A stretch of DNA of 64,000 nt from Bosea sp. AS-1 (GCF_002220095.1 NZ_CP022370.1:62001-126000), one strand, 5' to 3'. Counted from the first letter of the stretch, positions 8,736-17,328 are shown. Numbers and translations: made by a program. Notes: a model not told the origin generated them from the sequence alone.

Positions 8736-9073
8736 CTGCAATCGAAAAATCGGTGTCCGCCACCATGCCGCCGGAGGAGATGGCAAGCCGGGCAGAAGAG
8801 GTCGCGTCCCTTCTGAAGACGATGGCACATCCCGTGCGGCTGATGCTCGCCTGCACCCTGGCCGAAGGGGAGCACTCGGTCGGTGAGTTGGAGGAGGAGC
8901 TCGGCGTCCGTCAGCCGACCCTTTCGCAGCAGCTCGGCGTGCTTCGCGAGGCGGGTGTCGTGCAAACGCGCCGCGAGGCCAAGCAGATATTCTATCGCCT
9001 GTCGGAGGAAAAGGCGGCTCAGCTCATCACGGCACTCTATGCCATTTTTTGCAGTCCGGAGGGGCGGAGATGA
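8732..9073 (+). CDS. bigR: BigR-type ArsR-family repressor
   Basis: The 113-residue winged-helix protein starts at GTG 8732, overlapping the previous stop (GTGA). It has the ArsR fold with recognition helix VRQPTLSQQLGVLREAGVV. A cysteine near the start of the fold (MLACTLAEGEH) and a second near the C-terminus (IFCSPEG) match the redox pair that senses persulfide in BigR/SqrR proteins. It should repress the operon from the AT-rich dyad at 7391-7417 and release it on sulfide exposure. Confidence 0.9.
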   Translation: MTAIEKSVSATMPPEEMASRAEEVASLLKTMAHPVRLMLACTLAEGEHSVGELEEELGVRQPTLSQQLGVLREAGVVQTRREAKQIFYRLSEEKAAQLITALYAIFCSPEGRR

Positions 9074-9477
9074 CGCCTTACCTGCCCGCGCTTTTTGGCG
9101 GCATGCTGCTCGGTCTCTCCGCCGTCCTGCTGCTCGTCGCCAACGGTCGGATCGCCGGCATCAGCGGCATCCTGGGAAACCTGCTCGGCGGCAGACCCGT
9201 TTGGGCCGATGCAGCCTTCGTCGTTGGTCTTCTCGCAGGGCCATTCTTCTACGCAGCAGCCTTCGGCCGATTCCCGGCCGTGACCATCGCAACCACCTGG
9301 CCCCTTGTCCTTGCCTCCGGTTTGCTCGTGGGCATCGGCACCCGTATGGGCTCGGGCTGCACGTCCGGCCACGGCATCCTCGGCCTTGCCCGCTTCTCGA
9401 AACGCTCCTTTGCCGCGACCGCTACCTTCCTCGCTGCTGGGATCGTCGCGGCAACAAGCATGGGGTTGCTGAGATGA
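9070..9477 (+). CDS. YeeE/YedE-family sulfur transporter, first half
   Basis: The 135-residue membrane protein starts at ATG 9070 inside the bigR stop (ATGA). It has four helices and the family signature GIGTRMGSGCTSGHGI, in which the Cys is thought to relay sulfur species through the membrane. It is paired with the next gene; such half-size proteins together form one channel. In bigR operons the pair is believed to move thiosulfate or other sulfane-sulfur compounds. Confidence 0.9.
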   Translation: MTPYLPALFGGMLLGLSAVLLLVANGRIAGISGILGNLLGGRPVWADAAFVVGLLAGPFFYAAAFGRFPAVTIATTWPLVLASGLLVGIGTRMGSGCTSGHGILGLARFSKRSFAATATFLAAGIVAATSMGLLR

Positions 9478-9923
9478 GCGGTCCCATTTTTGCCCGCCCC
9501 GCCATCGCCCTGCTTGCGGGCGCGATATTCAGCTTCGGCCTGTCGCTATCCGGGATGGTCGACCCCGCGCGCGTCCTCGGCTTCCTCGACATCGCGAGTG
9601 GCGATTGGGACCCGAGCCTGATGTTCGTGCTCGGCGGTGCGGTGCTCGTCGCGATGCCAGGCGTCGTGCTCCAGCGCAGCATGACGAAGCCGGTTCTGGA
9701 TGCACGATTTCATTTGCCGGAGAAGACGCAGATCGACGCGCCCCTTCTCATAGGATCGGCGATTTTCGGCATCGGCTGGGGGCTCGCCGGCTTCTGCCCG
9801 GGACCGGCCATTTCCGCCTTTTTGATGGGGCTGCCGCTTGTCCTCCTGTTCGTCGCCGCCATGGCCGCGGGCATGGTCTTGTACGACCGGGTCCTAGCAG
9901 TCGGCTTTAACATGCCACGGTGA
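9474..9923 (+). CDS. YeeE/YedE-family sulfur transporter, second half (DUF6691 type)
   Basis: The 149-residue membrane protein begins at ATG 9474, overlapping the previous gene by 4 bp. It starts with an FGLSLSGMVDPARVLGFLD stretch and has a second Cys motif GWGLAGFCPGPAIS, as in the second subunit of split YeeE/YedE channels. It closes the sulfide-detoxification operon. An IS3-family element begins 6 bp after its stop. Confidence 0.9.
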   Translation: MSGPIFARPAIALLAGAIFSFGLSLSGMVDPARVLGFLDIASGDWDPSLMFVLGGAVLVAMPGVVLQRSMTKPVLDARFHLPEKTQIDAPLLIGSAIFGIGWGLAGFCPGPAISAFLMGLPLVLLFVAAMAAGMVLYDRVLAVGFNMPR

Positions 9924-9983
9924 AACGGCCCCCGAATTCCCCGGACAGGTCTCACCCTTAAAATAAGGGTTGGGAGTAATGTC

Positions 9984-10382
9984 GTGTCTATGACTGGTTC
10001 TTATCCGAAGGTTGAGGTCCTGACCGGGCCTGAGCGGCGTCGCCGGTGGTCGGTTGCGGAGAAGTTGGAGATCGTCGCGCAGACGCGCGAGGCGGGTGTC
10101 ACGGTCAGCCTTGTGGCACGCCGGTGCGGCGTGTCGCCGAACCAGCTTTTCACGTGGCGGCGGCTTGCCGAGCAAGGGGCGCTGACCGCGACGGCGGCCG
10201 AGGAGGAAGTGGTCCCGGCCTCCGCCTTCCGGGCGCAGCAGGAGCAAATCCGCGAATTGCAGCGGCTCCTGGGCAAGAAGACCCTGGAGGTGGAAATCCT
10301 GAAGGACGCCCTCGAACTGGCGGAGGATATAAAAAAACGGAGATTGCGGTCGCTGTCGCTGCCCAAGGACGGTTTGCCATGA
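9984..10382 (+). CDS. IS3-family transposase OrfA
   Basis: The 132-residue protein has an N-terminal helix-turn-helix (SLVARRCGVSPNQLFTWRR) and a C-terminal coiled coil (IRELQRLLGKKTLEVEILKD), as in OrfA of IS2-like elements. The start may be GTG 9984 or ATG 9990. Near its end the run TATAAAAAAACGG (about 10328) allows a -1 ribosomal slip into OrfB, giving the OrfAB fusion transposase. The frame change here is therefore programmed and not a mutation. Confidence 0.9.
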   Translation: MSMTGSYPKVEVLTGPERRRRWSVAEKLEIVAQTREAGVTVSLVARRCGVSPNQLFTWRRLAEQGALTATAAEEEVVPASAFRAQQEQIRELQRLLGKKTLEVEILKDALELAEDIKKRRLRSLSLPKDGLP

Positions 10383-11218
10383 ACACCGTCGCCGCGACGC
10401 TGGACGTGGCCCGTTCGCATCTCGCCGCCCGGCTGGCGCAGCGGACGGCCGGGCGCTCTCCCCAGCGCAGAGGCCGTCCGCCCCTGCCGGAAGAGGCGCT
10501 CCTGTCCGAGATCGAGACGGTCATCGAGGACATGCCAACCTACGGCTATGCTCGCGTCTGGGCCAGATTGCGCCGCAAAGCCCTGACCGAGGGCCGTGCG
10601 CCCGCCAATCGCAAGCGCGTCTATCGGGTGATGAAGGTCCATGGCCTTCTGCTCGAACGCCATGCTGGCGGGGTCGAGCGCCGTCACGACGGCCGCATCG
10701 CCGTCGAACGCTCCAACCTGCGCTGGTGCTCGGACGGCTTCGAGATCGGCTGCGACAACGGCGAAAAGGTCCGCGTCGCCTTCGCGCTCGATTGCTGCGA
10801 CCGGGAAGCCATTGGCCATGTCGCCACCACCGAGGGCATCAAGGGCGAAGATGTCTGCGACCTGATGGTCACCGCCGTCGAGCACCGCTTCGGCAAGGTC
10901 AACCGCCTGCCGCAGACCATCGAATGGCTGACCGATAACGGCTCCTGCTACATCGCAGGTCCGACCCGCCGCTTTGCCCGCGATATCGGCCTGGAGCCGC
11001 TCACAACTCCGGTCCAGAGCCCGCAGAGCAACGGCATGGCCGAAGCCTTCGTGCGAACCTTCAAGCGCGACTACGTCTCGGTGAATCCCATCCCCGATGC
11101 CAAAACCGTCATGCTCGCCCTGCCGGAATGGTTCGACCACTACAACGAGCTTCACCCGCACAGGTCGCTCGGATATCGTTCACCCCGCGAGTTCATCGCG
11201 GCCCATGCAGCACCGTGA
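10379..11218 (+). CDS. IS3-family transposase OrfB (DDE integrase)
   Basis: ATG 10379 gives 279 residues, but the functional form probably fuses to OrfA through the A7 slip site at ~10330. An HTH_21-like segment (TYGYARVWARLRRK) precedes the rve integrase core. DDE residues are visible in WCSDGFEI, WLTDNGSCY and MAEAFVRTFKRDYV. The protein ends with the usual HPHRSLGYRSPREF motif. The reading frame is intact, so the element could be active. Confidence 0.92.
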   Translation: MNTVAATLDVARSHLAARLAQRTAGRSPQRRGRPPLPEEALLSEIETVIEDMPTYGYARVWARLRRKALTEGRAPANRKRVYRVMKVHGLLLERHAGGVERRHDGRIAVERSNLRWCSDGFEIGCDNGEKVRVAFALDCCDREAIGHVATTEGIKGEDVCDLMVTAVEHRFGKVNRLPQTIEWLTDNGSCYIAGPTRRFARDIGLEPLTTPVQSPQSNGMAEAFVRTFKRDYVSVNPIPDAKTVMLALPEWFDHYNELHPHRSLGYRSPREFIAAHAAP

Positions 11219-11257
11219 GAAATGTCCGGGCTTTTGGGGGCTACAACACACGGAGCC

Positions 11258-11674
11258 TCAAGCGCCGGCACACAAGCGAATGAGCGGAGCTTCGGCGCCT
11301 GCGCGTAGGGGCTTGGCGCGATAGAAACAGGAACACCGGCCAGTATGGCAGCAACCGCCATCGCCGGCGACATTGACCTTAAGCCAGAGCGCGTCCTGGT
11401 CGCAATCGATGCGCATCTCGACGATCGTCTGGACCTGGCCCGAAGTGTCGCCCTTGTGCCAAAGCTGCTGGCGTGAGCGCGACCAGTACCAGGCTTCGCC
11501 GGTCTCGATGCTGCGCCCCAGGGCGTCCGCATTCATATGCGCGACCATCAGTAGCTCGCCGGTCTCGGCATCGGTGGTGACGCAGGTGATCAGGCCATTG
11601 GTGTCGAAGCGCGGCGCGAGTTGCGTGCCGTCCTCGAGGGCGTGCTTGTCCGAGAGGACGGGGAAAGCTGTCAT
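11258..11674 (-). CDS. hisI: Phosphoribosyl-AMP cyclohydrolase
   Basis: The 138-residue protein carries the zinc and magnesium motifs of His[12 protein letters not shown] and [11 protein letters not shown]. HisI opens the purine ring of phosphoribosyl-AMP in the third step of histidine synthesis. The last ~17 residues ([15 protein letters not shown]...) are unlike the family tail. The stop lies only 18 bp from the right end of the IS3 element, so the original 3' end may have been altered by the insertion. Placement next to SCO1, far from other his genes, suggests a paralogue rather than the pathway copy, but that is inference. Confidence 0.88.
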   Translation of the reverse strand: MTAFPVLSDKHALEDGTQLAPRFDTNGLITCVTTDAETGELLMVAHMNADALGRSIETGEAWYWSRSRQQLWHKGDTSGQVQTIVEMRIDCDQDALWLKVNVAGDGGCCHTGRCSCFYRAKPLRAGAEAPLIRLCAGA

Positions 11675-11680
11675 TGGTGG

Positions 11681-12298
11681 CTAGCCTCTCGCGTTCAACA
11701 AGAGCCGGATCTTCTCCAGCGCCGCCGCGTCGTCCTCATGATAGTCGATCATACTCTTGAAGCGGCCCTTGGCGTCCATCAGGTAGACCGACGCCGTATG
11801 GTCCATGGTGTAACCATTATCAGTCGGAATCCGCTTGGCGTAGGCCTTGTAGGCCGAGAGCGCGGCATCGACCTGCGCCTGGGTGCCGGACAGGCCGACG
11901 ATCCGGGAATCAAAAGATTGCAGGTAAAGCGCCATCTGCGCGGGTGTGTCGCGTTCCGGGTCAACCGTGACAAAGAGAACCTGCAGGCGATCCGCGTCGG
12001 GGCCGAGCTTGCCGAGCTGGTTGCTGATCTCGAACAGCGTCGTCGGGCAAACCTCCGGGCAATGGGTGAACCCGAAGAACACCAGCGTCGGCTTGCCCAG
12101 ATAGGTCGCTTCCGTGACGGTCTCGCCCTTGTGGTTGACGAGCGTGAACGGGCTGCCGGCGGCGAATGCAGCGACCTCGATCTGCTTTCGGCCGGGGCCG
12201 TCGACCTGCCACCAGCCGATCAGGATCGCGGCACTGACGAAGGCCAGGATGGCGACGGCGGCCCAGGCGCCATAGCGGATCCACTTAAGCGCTTGCAT
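11681..12298 (-). CDS. SCO1/SenC-family copper chaperone
   Basis: The 205-residue protein has one N-terminal membrane anchor followed by a thioredoxin fold. The copper site is visible: CPEVC (Cys-x3-Cys) and a later conserved His in TMDHTAS, with FVTVDPERDT between them. SCO proteins deliver copper to cytochrome oxidase or act in periplasmic thiol redox. The gene overlaps the upstream small membrane protein by 14 bp and is followed by hisI after 6 bp, so the three are likely co-transcribed. Confidence 0.92.
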   Translation of the reverse strand: MQALKWIRYGAWAAVAILAFVSAAILIGWWQVDGPGRKQIEVAAFAAGSPFTLVNHKGETVTEATYLGKPTLVFFGFTHCPEVCPTTLFEISNQLGKLGPDADRLQVLFVTVDPERDTPAQMALYLQSFDSRIVGLSGTQAQVDAALSAYKAYAKRIPTDNGYTMDHTASVYLMDAKGRFKSMIDYHEDDAAALEKIRLLLNARG

Positions 12299-12518
12299 GG
12301 CGGACGAAGGTCGATGCTGGCGAGGTGAGGCCTTGCTGCTGCAGTGCCGGACCGCGCATCTCGCGGGTGACGTGATAGAGGTTGATCGCGAAGGCGAGCG
12401 AAACGAAGGCCAGGAGCAGGATCAGCACGATCCGATTGCGCTTGATTGTTCGTTGCTGTGCGTCAGCAGCATCAATCATCGCGCGCCGATCCCCAGCTGA
12501 CAGCGAACGCTTGCTCAT
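12285..12518 (-). CDS. Small single-pass membrane protein upstream of SCO1
   Basis: The 77-residue protein has a charged N-terminus (about 28 residues), one hydrophobic helix (IVLILLLAFVSLAFAINLY) and a short polar tail. Its last 14 bp overlap the SCO1 start, which suggests translational coupling. No domain was recognised. A small cytochrome-oxidase assembly or copper-delivery partner is a reasonable guess from context only. Confidence 0.65.
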   Translation of the reverse strand: MSKRSLSAGDRRAMIDAADAQQRTIKRNRIVLILLLAFVSLAFAINLYHVTREMRGPALQQQGLTSPASTFVRHASA

Positions 12519-12574
12519 GATTGTGAATGTGCCCTTGCTGGTCGTGCCCGTGGGTCACGGGGCCACGATATCAG

Positions 12575-13618
12575 TCACCGGGGAAGCGATCCGGTCGCGT
12601 CGGCGTCGCCGCTTTCAAACGGGTCCGCCAGAGCGGCGTCCGGGCGGCTGATCTCCACCTTGCCCGACACCATGGCCTGCATCCGCTCGGGCCCCATCGT
12701 CCTGAGCAGTTTCCGGAAGCTCGGGTGCATGCCGCCATCGGCATAGGCGAAGGCCGCCGCCGGAAGTCCGGTGCCGACGAGTTCGGCGATGCGGCTTTCA
12801 TCGCGGGCGCGGCGCTCCGCCACGAGGCCTTGGATTTCCGGCTCGACTTCGTAGGCCGGGCAGGGGCCAGCCGGGTCGAAGGAGCTGATGTCACCCTTGA
12901 CGTTGAAGACGTAGCGCCGGCCGCAGGTGGCAAGCTTGGGCGGCTGCCGCGTCGCGTCGAAATGGTCGGCACCTTCCTTCAGGTTGCGCCAGAAGGCGAT
13001 GTTCGCATTGTTCCGGTACCGCGCCATGTTCTCCGCCGTCATCCGAAACGGCAGGGCCTGGACCTGGAAGCCGGCCTGGCCGCCGGCGAAGGCTTCGCGC
13101 GCGAGCCCATAGATCTCGCTGACCCCCTCGTCCGTCATCGCGAAGCAGCCAGCCGAGGTGCAGGCGCCATGCACCATCAGCGCCGACCCGGAATAGCCCT
13201 GCGATCGCTCCAATGGATTCGGGTAACCGAGATTGAACGAGAGATAGAACTGGGAGCGCGGATTCATCAGATCCGCCGTGACGGTATAGAAACCCTCGGG
13301 CGCCTGGCGGTCGCCCTCCCGCTTCTTCGGCCCGAGTTGTCCCGACCACCGGCACATCGGATAGGTCTTCAGCAACGCGTATCTACCGCTGCGGTCACGC
13401 TTCCAGACTTCGAGCTCGCTCTCCTTCTTGTAGATGCGCACGAAGATCGGGTCCGCCTCGGTCATGCCTTTGGCGGACATCTGCGAGACGAGCTTGGCCG
13501 GCAGCGGCTGCAGGTGACGCGTGTCGCCCTCGCCGACCACGCAGCCGGACAGGACGGAGGCGCCGAGCGCGAGCACGGCAGCCAATCTGACAAAGGGGCG
13601 CAAGACCGGAATCTGCAT
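12575..13618 (-). CDS. Murein L,D-transpeptidase (YkuD) lipoprotein
   Basis: The 347-residue protein starts with a lipoprotein signal (hydrophobic run then LSGC, predicted Cys ~25). The YkuD catalytic motif is present as MVHGACTSAGCFAM near residues 148-161, with the catalytic Cys in SAGC and the upstream His. Such enzymes cross-link peptidoglycan or attach proteins to it in the periplasm. The large C-terminal part (Pro/Ala-rich, about 150 residues) is typical of the ErfK/YafK-like branch. The segment SQFYLSFNLGYPN is also family-typical. Confidence 0.88.
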   Translation of the reverse strand: MQIPVLRPFVRLAAVLALGASVLSGCVVGEGDTRHLQPLPAKLVSQMSAKGMTEADPIFVRIYKKESELEVWKRDRSGRYALLKTYPMCRWSGQLGPKKREGDRQAPEGFYTVTADLMNPRSQFYLSFNLGYPNPLERSQGYSGSALMVHGACTSAGCFAMTDEGVSEIYGLAREAFAGGQAGFQVQALPFRMTAENMARYRNNANIAFWRNLKEGADHFDATRQPPKLATCGRRYVFNVKGDISSFDPAGPCPAYEVEPEIQGLVAERRARDESRIAELVGTGLPAAAFAYADGGMHPSFRKLLRTMGPERMQAMVSGKVEISRPDAALADPFESGDADATGSLPR

Positions 13619-13771
13619 GAAGGGGAGCGTGCGCGAAGGAGCCTGATATGCTGTTAACGTCGATGTGTGTGGGCCTTACAACCTGATGCCGCTTCAGGTT
13701 CAAGCGGAAATCATCCGCCTGCAGGCTTGATAGCCGCTGTGGGCCAAAAGACGGGAAAGCGAGTGGTTCTT

Positions 13772-15165
13772 CTAGCGCAATACCGGTTCAGGCAACACGA
13801 GCGGCGGAAGCTCGATGTTAAGTTCCCCGCCTGAAGGGGGAGGTGCGATATTGCGAAGCACGAGAGCCGGAAACAGAATGAGAAGCACGACCGTGAGTGC
13901 CTGGATCAGCACGAACGGCACGGCGCCCCAATAAATGCTCACGGTCTTGATCGAGGCGGGCGTCACGCTGCGGAGATTGTAAAGGGCGATACCGAAGGGC
14001 GGATGCATGAAAGATGTCTGCAAGTTGATCGCAAGCAGGACAGCCAGCCACACGACATCCACGCCAGCAGTGTGTGCGATCGGCGCGATCAGCGGCAGAA
14101 CGATGAAGGCGATCTCAAAAAAATCGAGAAAGAAGGCCAAGCCGAAGACCGCCGCATTCACTGCGAGGACGAACCCGAGTTGACCGGCCGGAATGTGCTG
14201 AAATAGAGCTTCGATCATGAGGTGTCCGTTGAACCCACGGAAAACCAGTGTGAAGAAGGATGCGCCGATCAGCAGAAAGACGACATTGGAGCAAAGCACG
14301 CCTGCCGCGACGAGTGCTTGTTTCAAGCCTGCAAGCTTAAGTCGTCGTTTTGCCAAAGCCAACGCCAGCGCCGCACTGACGCCGATGGCGCCCGCTTCGC
14401 TTGGTGTTGCGACGCCGAAGGCGACCGAAGCCAGCACGCAAACAACCAAACCAATAGGCAGAGCGCCGTCGAGTAATAGCCGCAGTCGAGAGCGCCAATC
14501 CGTTCTGGCTGTCCAGCTGGTGTCGAGAACCGGGGGGCCAGAAACGGTTTCCAGGCAGTCAGGGCGAAAATGTAGAACATGTAAAGCGCGACCAGCGCGA
14601 TGCTGGGCAGTAGAGCTCCTCGATAGATGTCGACCAGCGACACTTCGAGTTGCTCCGCCAGCACAATCAGGACCAGGCTTGGCGGCACCACCTGGGCCAA
14701 CGTTCCCGAGGCGGCGACAACGCCAGTCGCTAGCCGGCTGTCGTAACCGGCACGGATCATGACCGGCAGCGATATCAATCCGAGCGCGATGACCGAGGCC
14801 GAGACAAATCCGACGATCGGCGACAGGACCATACCGACGATGATGACCGCATAGGCCAGTCCGCCAGGCAGCTTGCGGAAGAGACGATTCAGCGCCAGCA
14901 GCATATCCTCTGCGATGCCTGTCCGTTCGAGGATCAGACCCATGAGCACGAGCAGGGGAATTGCCAACAGGTTATCATTGTTGAACATGCCCAGGACGCG
15001 AAAGTACATCGCGCTTAGGAAGGAAAGTGGAAAGGCGCCCGAAAGCACGCCAAAAGCGCCGAAGACGCCCGCCACGGCTGCCAACGAAAACGCAACGGGA
15101 AATCCGGCCAGCAAAACGACGACGAGTGCCCCCAACATCGCTGGGGCGAGCGGTTCGGCAGTCAA
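13772..15165 (-). pseudogene. dctM: TRAP transporter large permease DctM, frameshifted
   Basis: Two frames on this strand (15165 down to about 14484, then to 13772) read as one ~464-residue DctM protein with a dozen hydrophobic helices. It is the ion-coupled channel subunit for C4-dicarboxylate-like or other organic acids. The first frame runs off into a wrong tail (LDCGYYSTALC...), while the other frame continues correctly from RLLLDGALPIGLVV. One base seems to be missing near 14483. The start overlaps the dctQ stop by 4 bp. Everything else about the sequence looks functional, so a sequencing indel is a serious alternative to decay. Confidence 0.88.
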
Positions 15166-15719
15166 TTTTCCCTCTCGATCAGTTGGAACCGCTGCAGTGG
15201 TCGCGGCGCGATTCGCCTAAGCGCCGCCACGCAACGCACGGCTTCGGCAAGACCTTGAAGAGCGAGCAGTAAGAAGCCTGCGGGGATAAAGCCCTTGATG
15301 ATCCACGCGGGCAGCGAGCTTATGCTTTCGCGGCTGGCACGCGTTTCGCTGGCGAGAAATGACGTGGCAAATTGCGGCCAGCTGATCCAGATCATCGCAA
15401 TGCAGACTGGCAGCAGCACCGCGACGATGCCAATCAAATCAAGCCACGCGAGGCCGCGCTCGCCGAGCCTCTGCGCCAGGATATCGATTCGTACATGCTG
15501 GTCGCGTTGGAGCGTGTAAGCCGCCATCAAAAGCACGACGGCTGCAAAAAATTGCCATTGCATGTCGAACGCCAGCGGCCAGGCGACTGAAAATACCTTC
15601 CGAGCAATCGCGTTGGTTGCGATAAGCAGCGCGTTTGCGAGCAGCGCCCAGCATACGATTTTCGCCATGGCGGCATTAATCGTGTCGATCGCTGTTGCAA
15701 TCGAAAGAAGCCTCCGCAT
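15162..15719 (-). CDS. dctQ: TRAP transporter small permease DctQ
   Basis: The 185-residue protein has four hydrophobic helices with the family stretch FDMQWQFFAAVVLLMAAYT followed by DQHVRIDIL, typical of DctQ. It partners DctM in the inner membrane. Its substrate-binding partner dctP is missing upstream apart from its last codons, so the transporter is probably not functional as a set unless a binding protein is supplied from elsewhere. Confidence 0.9.
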   Translation of the reverse strand: MRRLLSIATAIDTINAAMAKIVCWALLANALLIATNAIARKVFSVAWPLAFDMQWQFFAAVVLLMAAYTLQRDQHVRIDILAQRLGERGLAWLDLIGIVAVLLPVCIAMIWISWPQFATSFLASETRASRESISSLPAWIIKGFIPAGFLLLALQGLAEAVRCVAALRRIAPRPLQRFQLIEREN

Positions 15720-15832
15720 AACCGCCTCATCGAATTGCCTAGCTGGGCACGGCGAAACCGCGAATCATCAATACGAGATTTTCCCATCTCGCACTACGTA
15801 GTCGCCTAAAATCGGCAGCGCAGAACGGCAGC

Positions 15833-15862
15833 CCATGGGAGTGCAAACAAGCACTCCCATGG
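15833..15862. other. Perfect 12-bp hairpin between dctP remnant and dctQ
   Basis: CCATGGGAGTGC (15833-15844), loop AAACAA, and GCACTCCCATGG (15851-15862) form a perfect stem. In TRAP operons a stable stem-loop after dctP usually lowers expression of the membrane genes relative to the abundant binding protein. On the minus strand no strong T-run follows. Confidence 0.7.
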
Positions 15863-15863
15863 C

Positions 15864-15959
15864 TTATCTTTCGTAGCGATTCAGGTTGGGACGTACGAGC
15901 TCCTCGTTTGAGGCTGGCGCCTGCCGCGTTGCCAATGTGAGCGGCGCACTCTCTAACGT
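15864..15959 (-). pseudogene. dctP: C-terminal remnant of TRAP substrate-binding protein DctP
   Basis: About 29 codons ending RPNLNRYER and a stop (15864) match the usual end of TRAP binding proteins. The sequence upstream stops resembling dctP at about 15960, exactly where the MerR-type promoter at 15970 begins. The body of dctP has therefore been lost at a recombination junction. The identification rests on a short tail plus its position before dctQM. Confidence 0.6.
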
Positions 15960-15969
15960 CTTTTCGGTA

Positions 15970-16000
15970 TTGATCCTGTAGTCGCTACAGGTTGCATGAT
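15970..16000 (+). promoter_or_regulatory. Third MerR-type promoter/operator, upstream of methyltransferase
   Basis: TTGATC (15970-15975), dyad CTGTAGTCGCTACAG (15976-15990) and a -10-like CATGAT (15995-16000), spacer 19 bp. The dyad is a perfect palindrome around a single central base and nearly the same as those at 2084 and 2812. The ATG at 15996 is inside the -10, so translation must start further on. Confidence 0.78.
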
Positions 16001-16022
16001 CGCCGAATGGAGAGGACTGATC

Positions 16023-16687
16023 GTGCCACCTGACCTGACTTACACGCCTGCTGCCGGGCATCATTGGCTCACCCCCTTCTACGACATCGGTGTCGCGGCG
16101 CTGACTCGCGAGCGTCAGTGGCGCAGGGCTCTCATTGAACAGCTGCGCCCTACCGCCAGCGACGTCATTCTCGACGTTGGCTGCGGCACGGGTTCTCTTT
16201 TGCTGCGTGTGGGAAATGCCGCCCCGCCGCTCAGCTCAATGGGGTCGATCCCGATCCGGCCGTGCTGGCGCGAGCGCGGAAGCGATTGTCAGCCGCCGGC
16301 CTCTCCGTTGTTCTGCACGTCGGCTTCGCGCGACAAGTGGCGGTATTGCTGGAAGGGCGGCGTCCGACCAAGATCGTGTCCAGCCTTGTGTTTCATCAGG
16401 TGCCGATGGCCGAGAAGGTGGCAGCGCTCACCGCGATGTATGCTGCGCTTGCCGCCGGTGGTGAGCTTCACATCGCGGACTATGGCCTTCAGCGCACGCA
16501 AATAATGCGGTTTCTGTTCAGAGGCATCATTCAGAATCTCGATGGGCGCGTGAACACAGAACCTAATGCCCGTGGGGTCCTTCCGGAACTGATGCGCGGC
16601 GCGGGATTCCAAAACGTTGAGGAGACGGCCGTTATTGCGACGCCAAGTGGCTCCATCTCTCTCTATCGGGGAGTTCGGACGCAGTGA
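16023..16687 (+). pseudogene. Class I SAM-dependent methyltransferase, frameshifted
   Basis: The likely start is GTG 16023 behind GGAGAGGA (16009-16016). The first frame contains SAM motif I (DVGCGTGSLL), then goes out of frame at about 16228. The second frame, open to 16687, continues correctly with NGVDPDPAVLARARKRL, then the later motifs and a C-terminal IADYG segment. One base appears to be missing in the C/G-rich run GCCGCCCCGCC. The full protein is ~220 residues. It is the first gene behind a metal-type MerR promoter and is followed at once by TlpA and CcdA. A role in metal or metalloid methylation is possible but not shown. Confidence 0.8.
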
Positions 16688-17328
16688 TGCAAGAGGCTCC
16701 CAAATCCGGTGGAGGAAGGCAGCGAACACGGGGCGATGACCTGATCGCTCACAAGACACCACGAAGATACCGCCTGTACGTCCTGCTGGCCATGCTGGCC
16801 ATACCCGGTGTCGTTGCAGTCGTCTACGGAAGCAGTACGATCTGGTCGGAACGGTCGACGCCAGTGCAGAGCCGGCGCGCGCTCGATCTGAAGTTCGAGC
16901 GCGCGGACGGCCGGTCCATTCGCCTCGCAGAGCTGCGCGGCAAAGCGATCCTCTTGAATATTTGGGCGACCTGGTGCCTGTCGTGCCGCACCGAGATGCC
17001 TTCGCTCGATCGCTTGCAGGCCCAGATGGGGAGCAAAGCCTTCGAAGTGGTCGCGCTGTCGGTCGACCGCGACGGCGCCGAAGTGGTGAAGCCGTTCTAT
17101 TCACAGTTCGGCATCAAGGACCTTACGATCTATCTCGACCGAGAAGGCAAGGCGGTCCGGTCGTTCAAGATCACGGGGCTTCCGACCACGCTCCTGCTCG
17201 GCCCCGACGGCGCCGAGGTGCTGCGCTGGGTCGGGCCGAAGGAATGGGATTCGCCGGAGCTGATCTCAGAGATCTCCCGACATGTCCCCACGCTGTCCGA
17301 GCCCGGAAATCGGGGCGCGCAGCCGTGA
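16687..17328 (+). CDS. TlpA/ResA-like thiol-disulfide oxidoreductase
   Basis: The 213-residue protein has an N-terminal membrane anchor (VLLAMLAIPGVVAVVYG) and a periplasmic thioredoxin fold with the redox motif WCLSC and the cis-proline segment GLPTT. It belongs to the TlpA/DsbE group that keeps periplasmic cysteines reduced. It overlaps the methyltransferase stop and is overlapped by the CcdA start, so it should draw electrons from that CcdA. Target proteins are unknown. Confidence 0.9.
   Translation: MQEAPKSGGGRQRTRGDDLIAHKTPRRYRLYVLLAMLAIPGVVAVVYGSSTIWSERSTPVQSRRALDLKFERADGRSIRLAELRGKAILLNIWATWCLSCRTEMPSLDRLQAQMGSKAFEVVALSVDRDGAEVVKPFYSQFGIKDLTIYLDREGKAVRSFKITGLPTTLLLGPDGAEVLRWVGPKEWDSPELISEISRHVPTLSEPGNRGAQP

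Larger units (their letters stand above)
9929..11240 (+). mobile_element. IS3-family (IS2-group-like) insertion sequence
   Basis: Imperfect ~27-bp terminal inverted repeats start CCCCCGAATTCCCCGGACA at the left (9929) and, on the complement, CCCCCAAAAGCCCGGACA at the right (ending 11240). Between them lie two overlapping transposase frames. The length of ~1.3 kb is normal for the family. It is inserted between the bigR operon and the hisI gene. The target duplication could not be determined by eye. Confidence 0.85.

Noticed and set aside
10328..10340. Frame change inside the IS3 transposase as a mutation
   Set aside because: It sits on an A7 run where programmed -1 slippage is the normal expression mode; the same reasoning applies to the IS630 (about 19848) and IS5 (about 35150) elements.
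12527..13657. 376-codon plus-strand frame over the L,D-transpeptidase
   Set aside because: The minus strand has a lipoprotein signal and the YkuD motif; the plus frame has no protein features.
15996..15998. ATG 15996 as start of the methyltransferase
   Set aside because: It falls inside the -10 element of the MerR-type promoter; GTG 16023 has a GGAGAGGA site.
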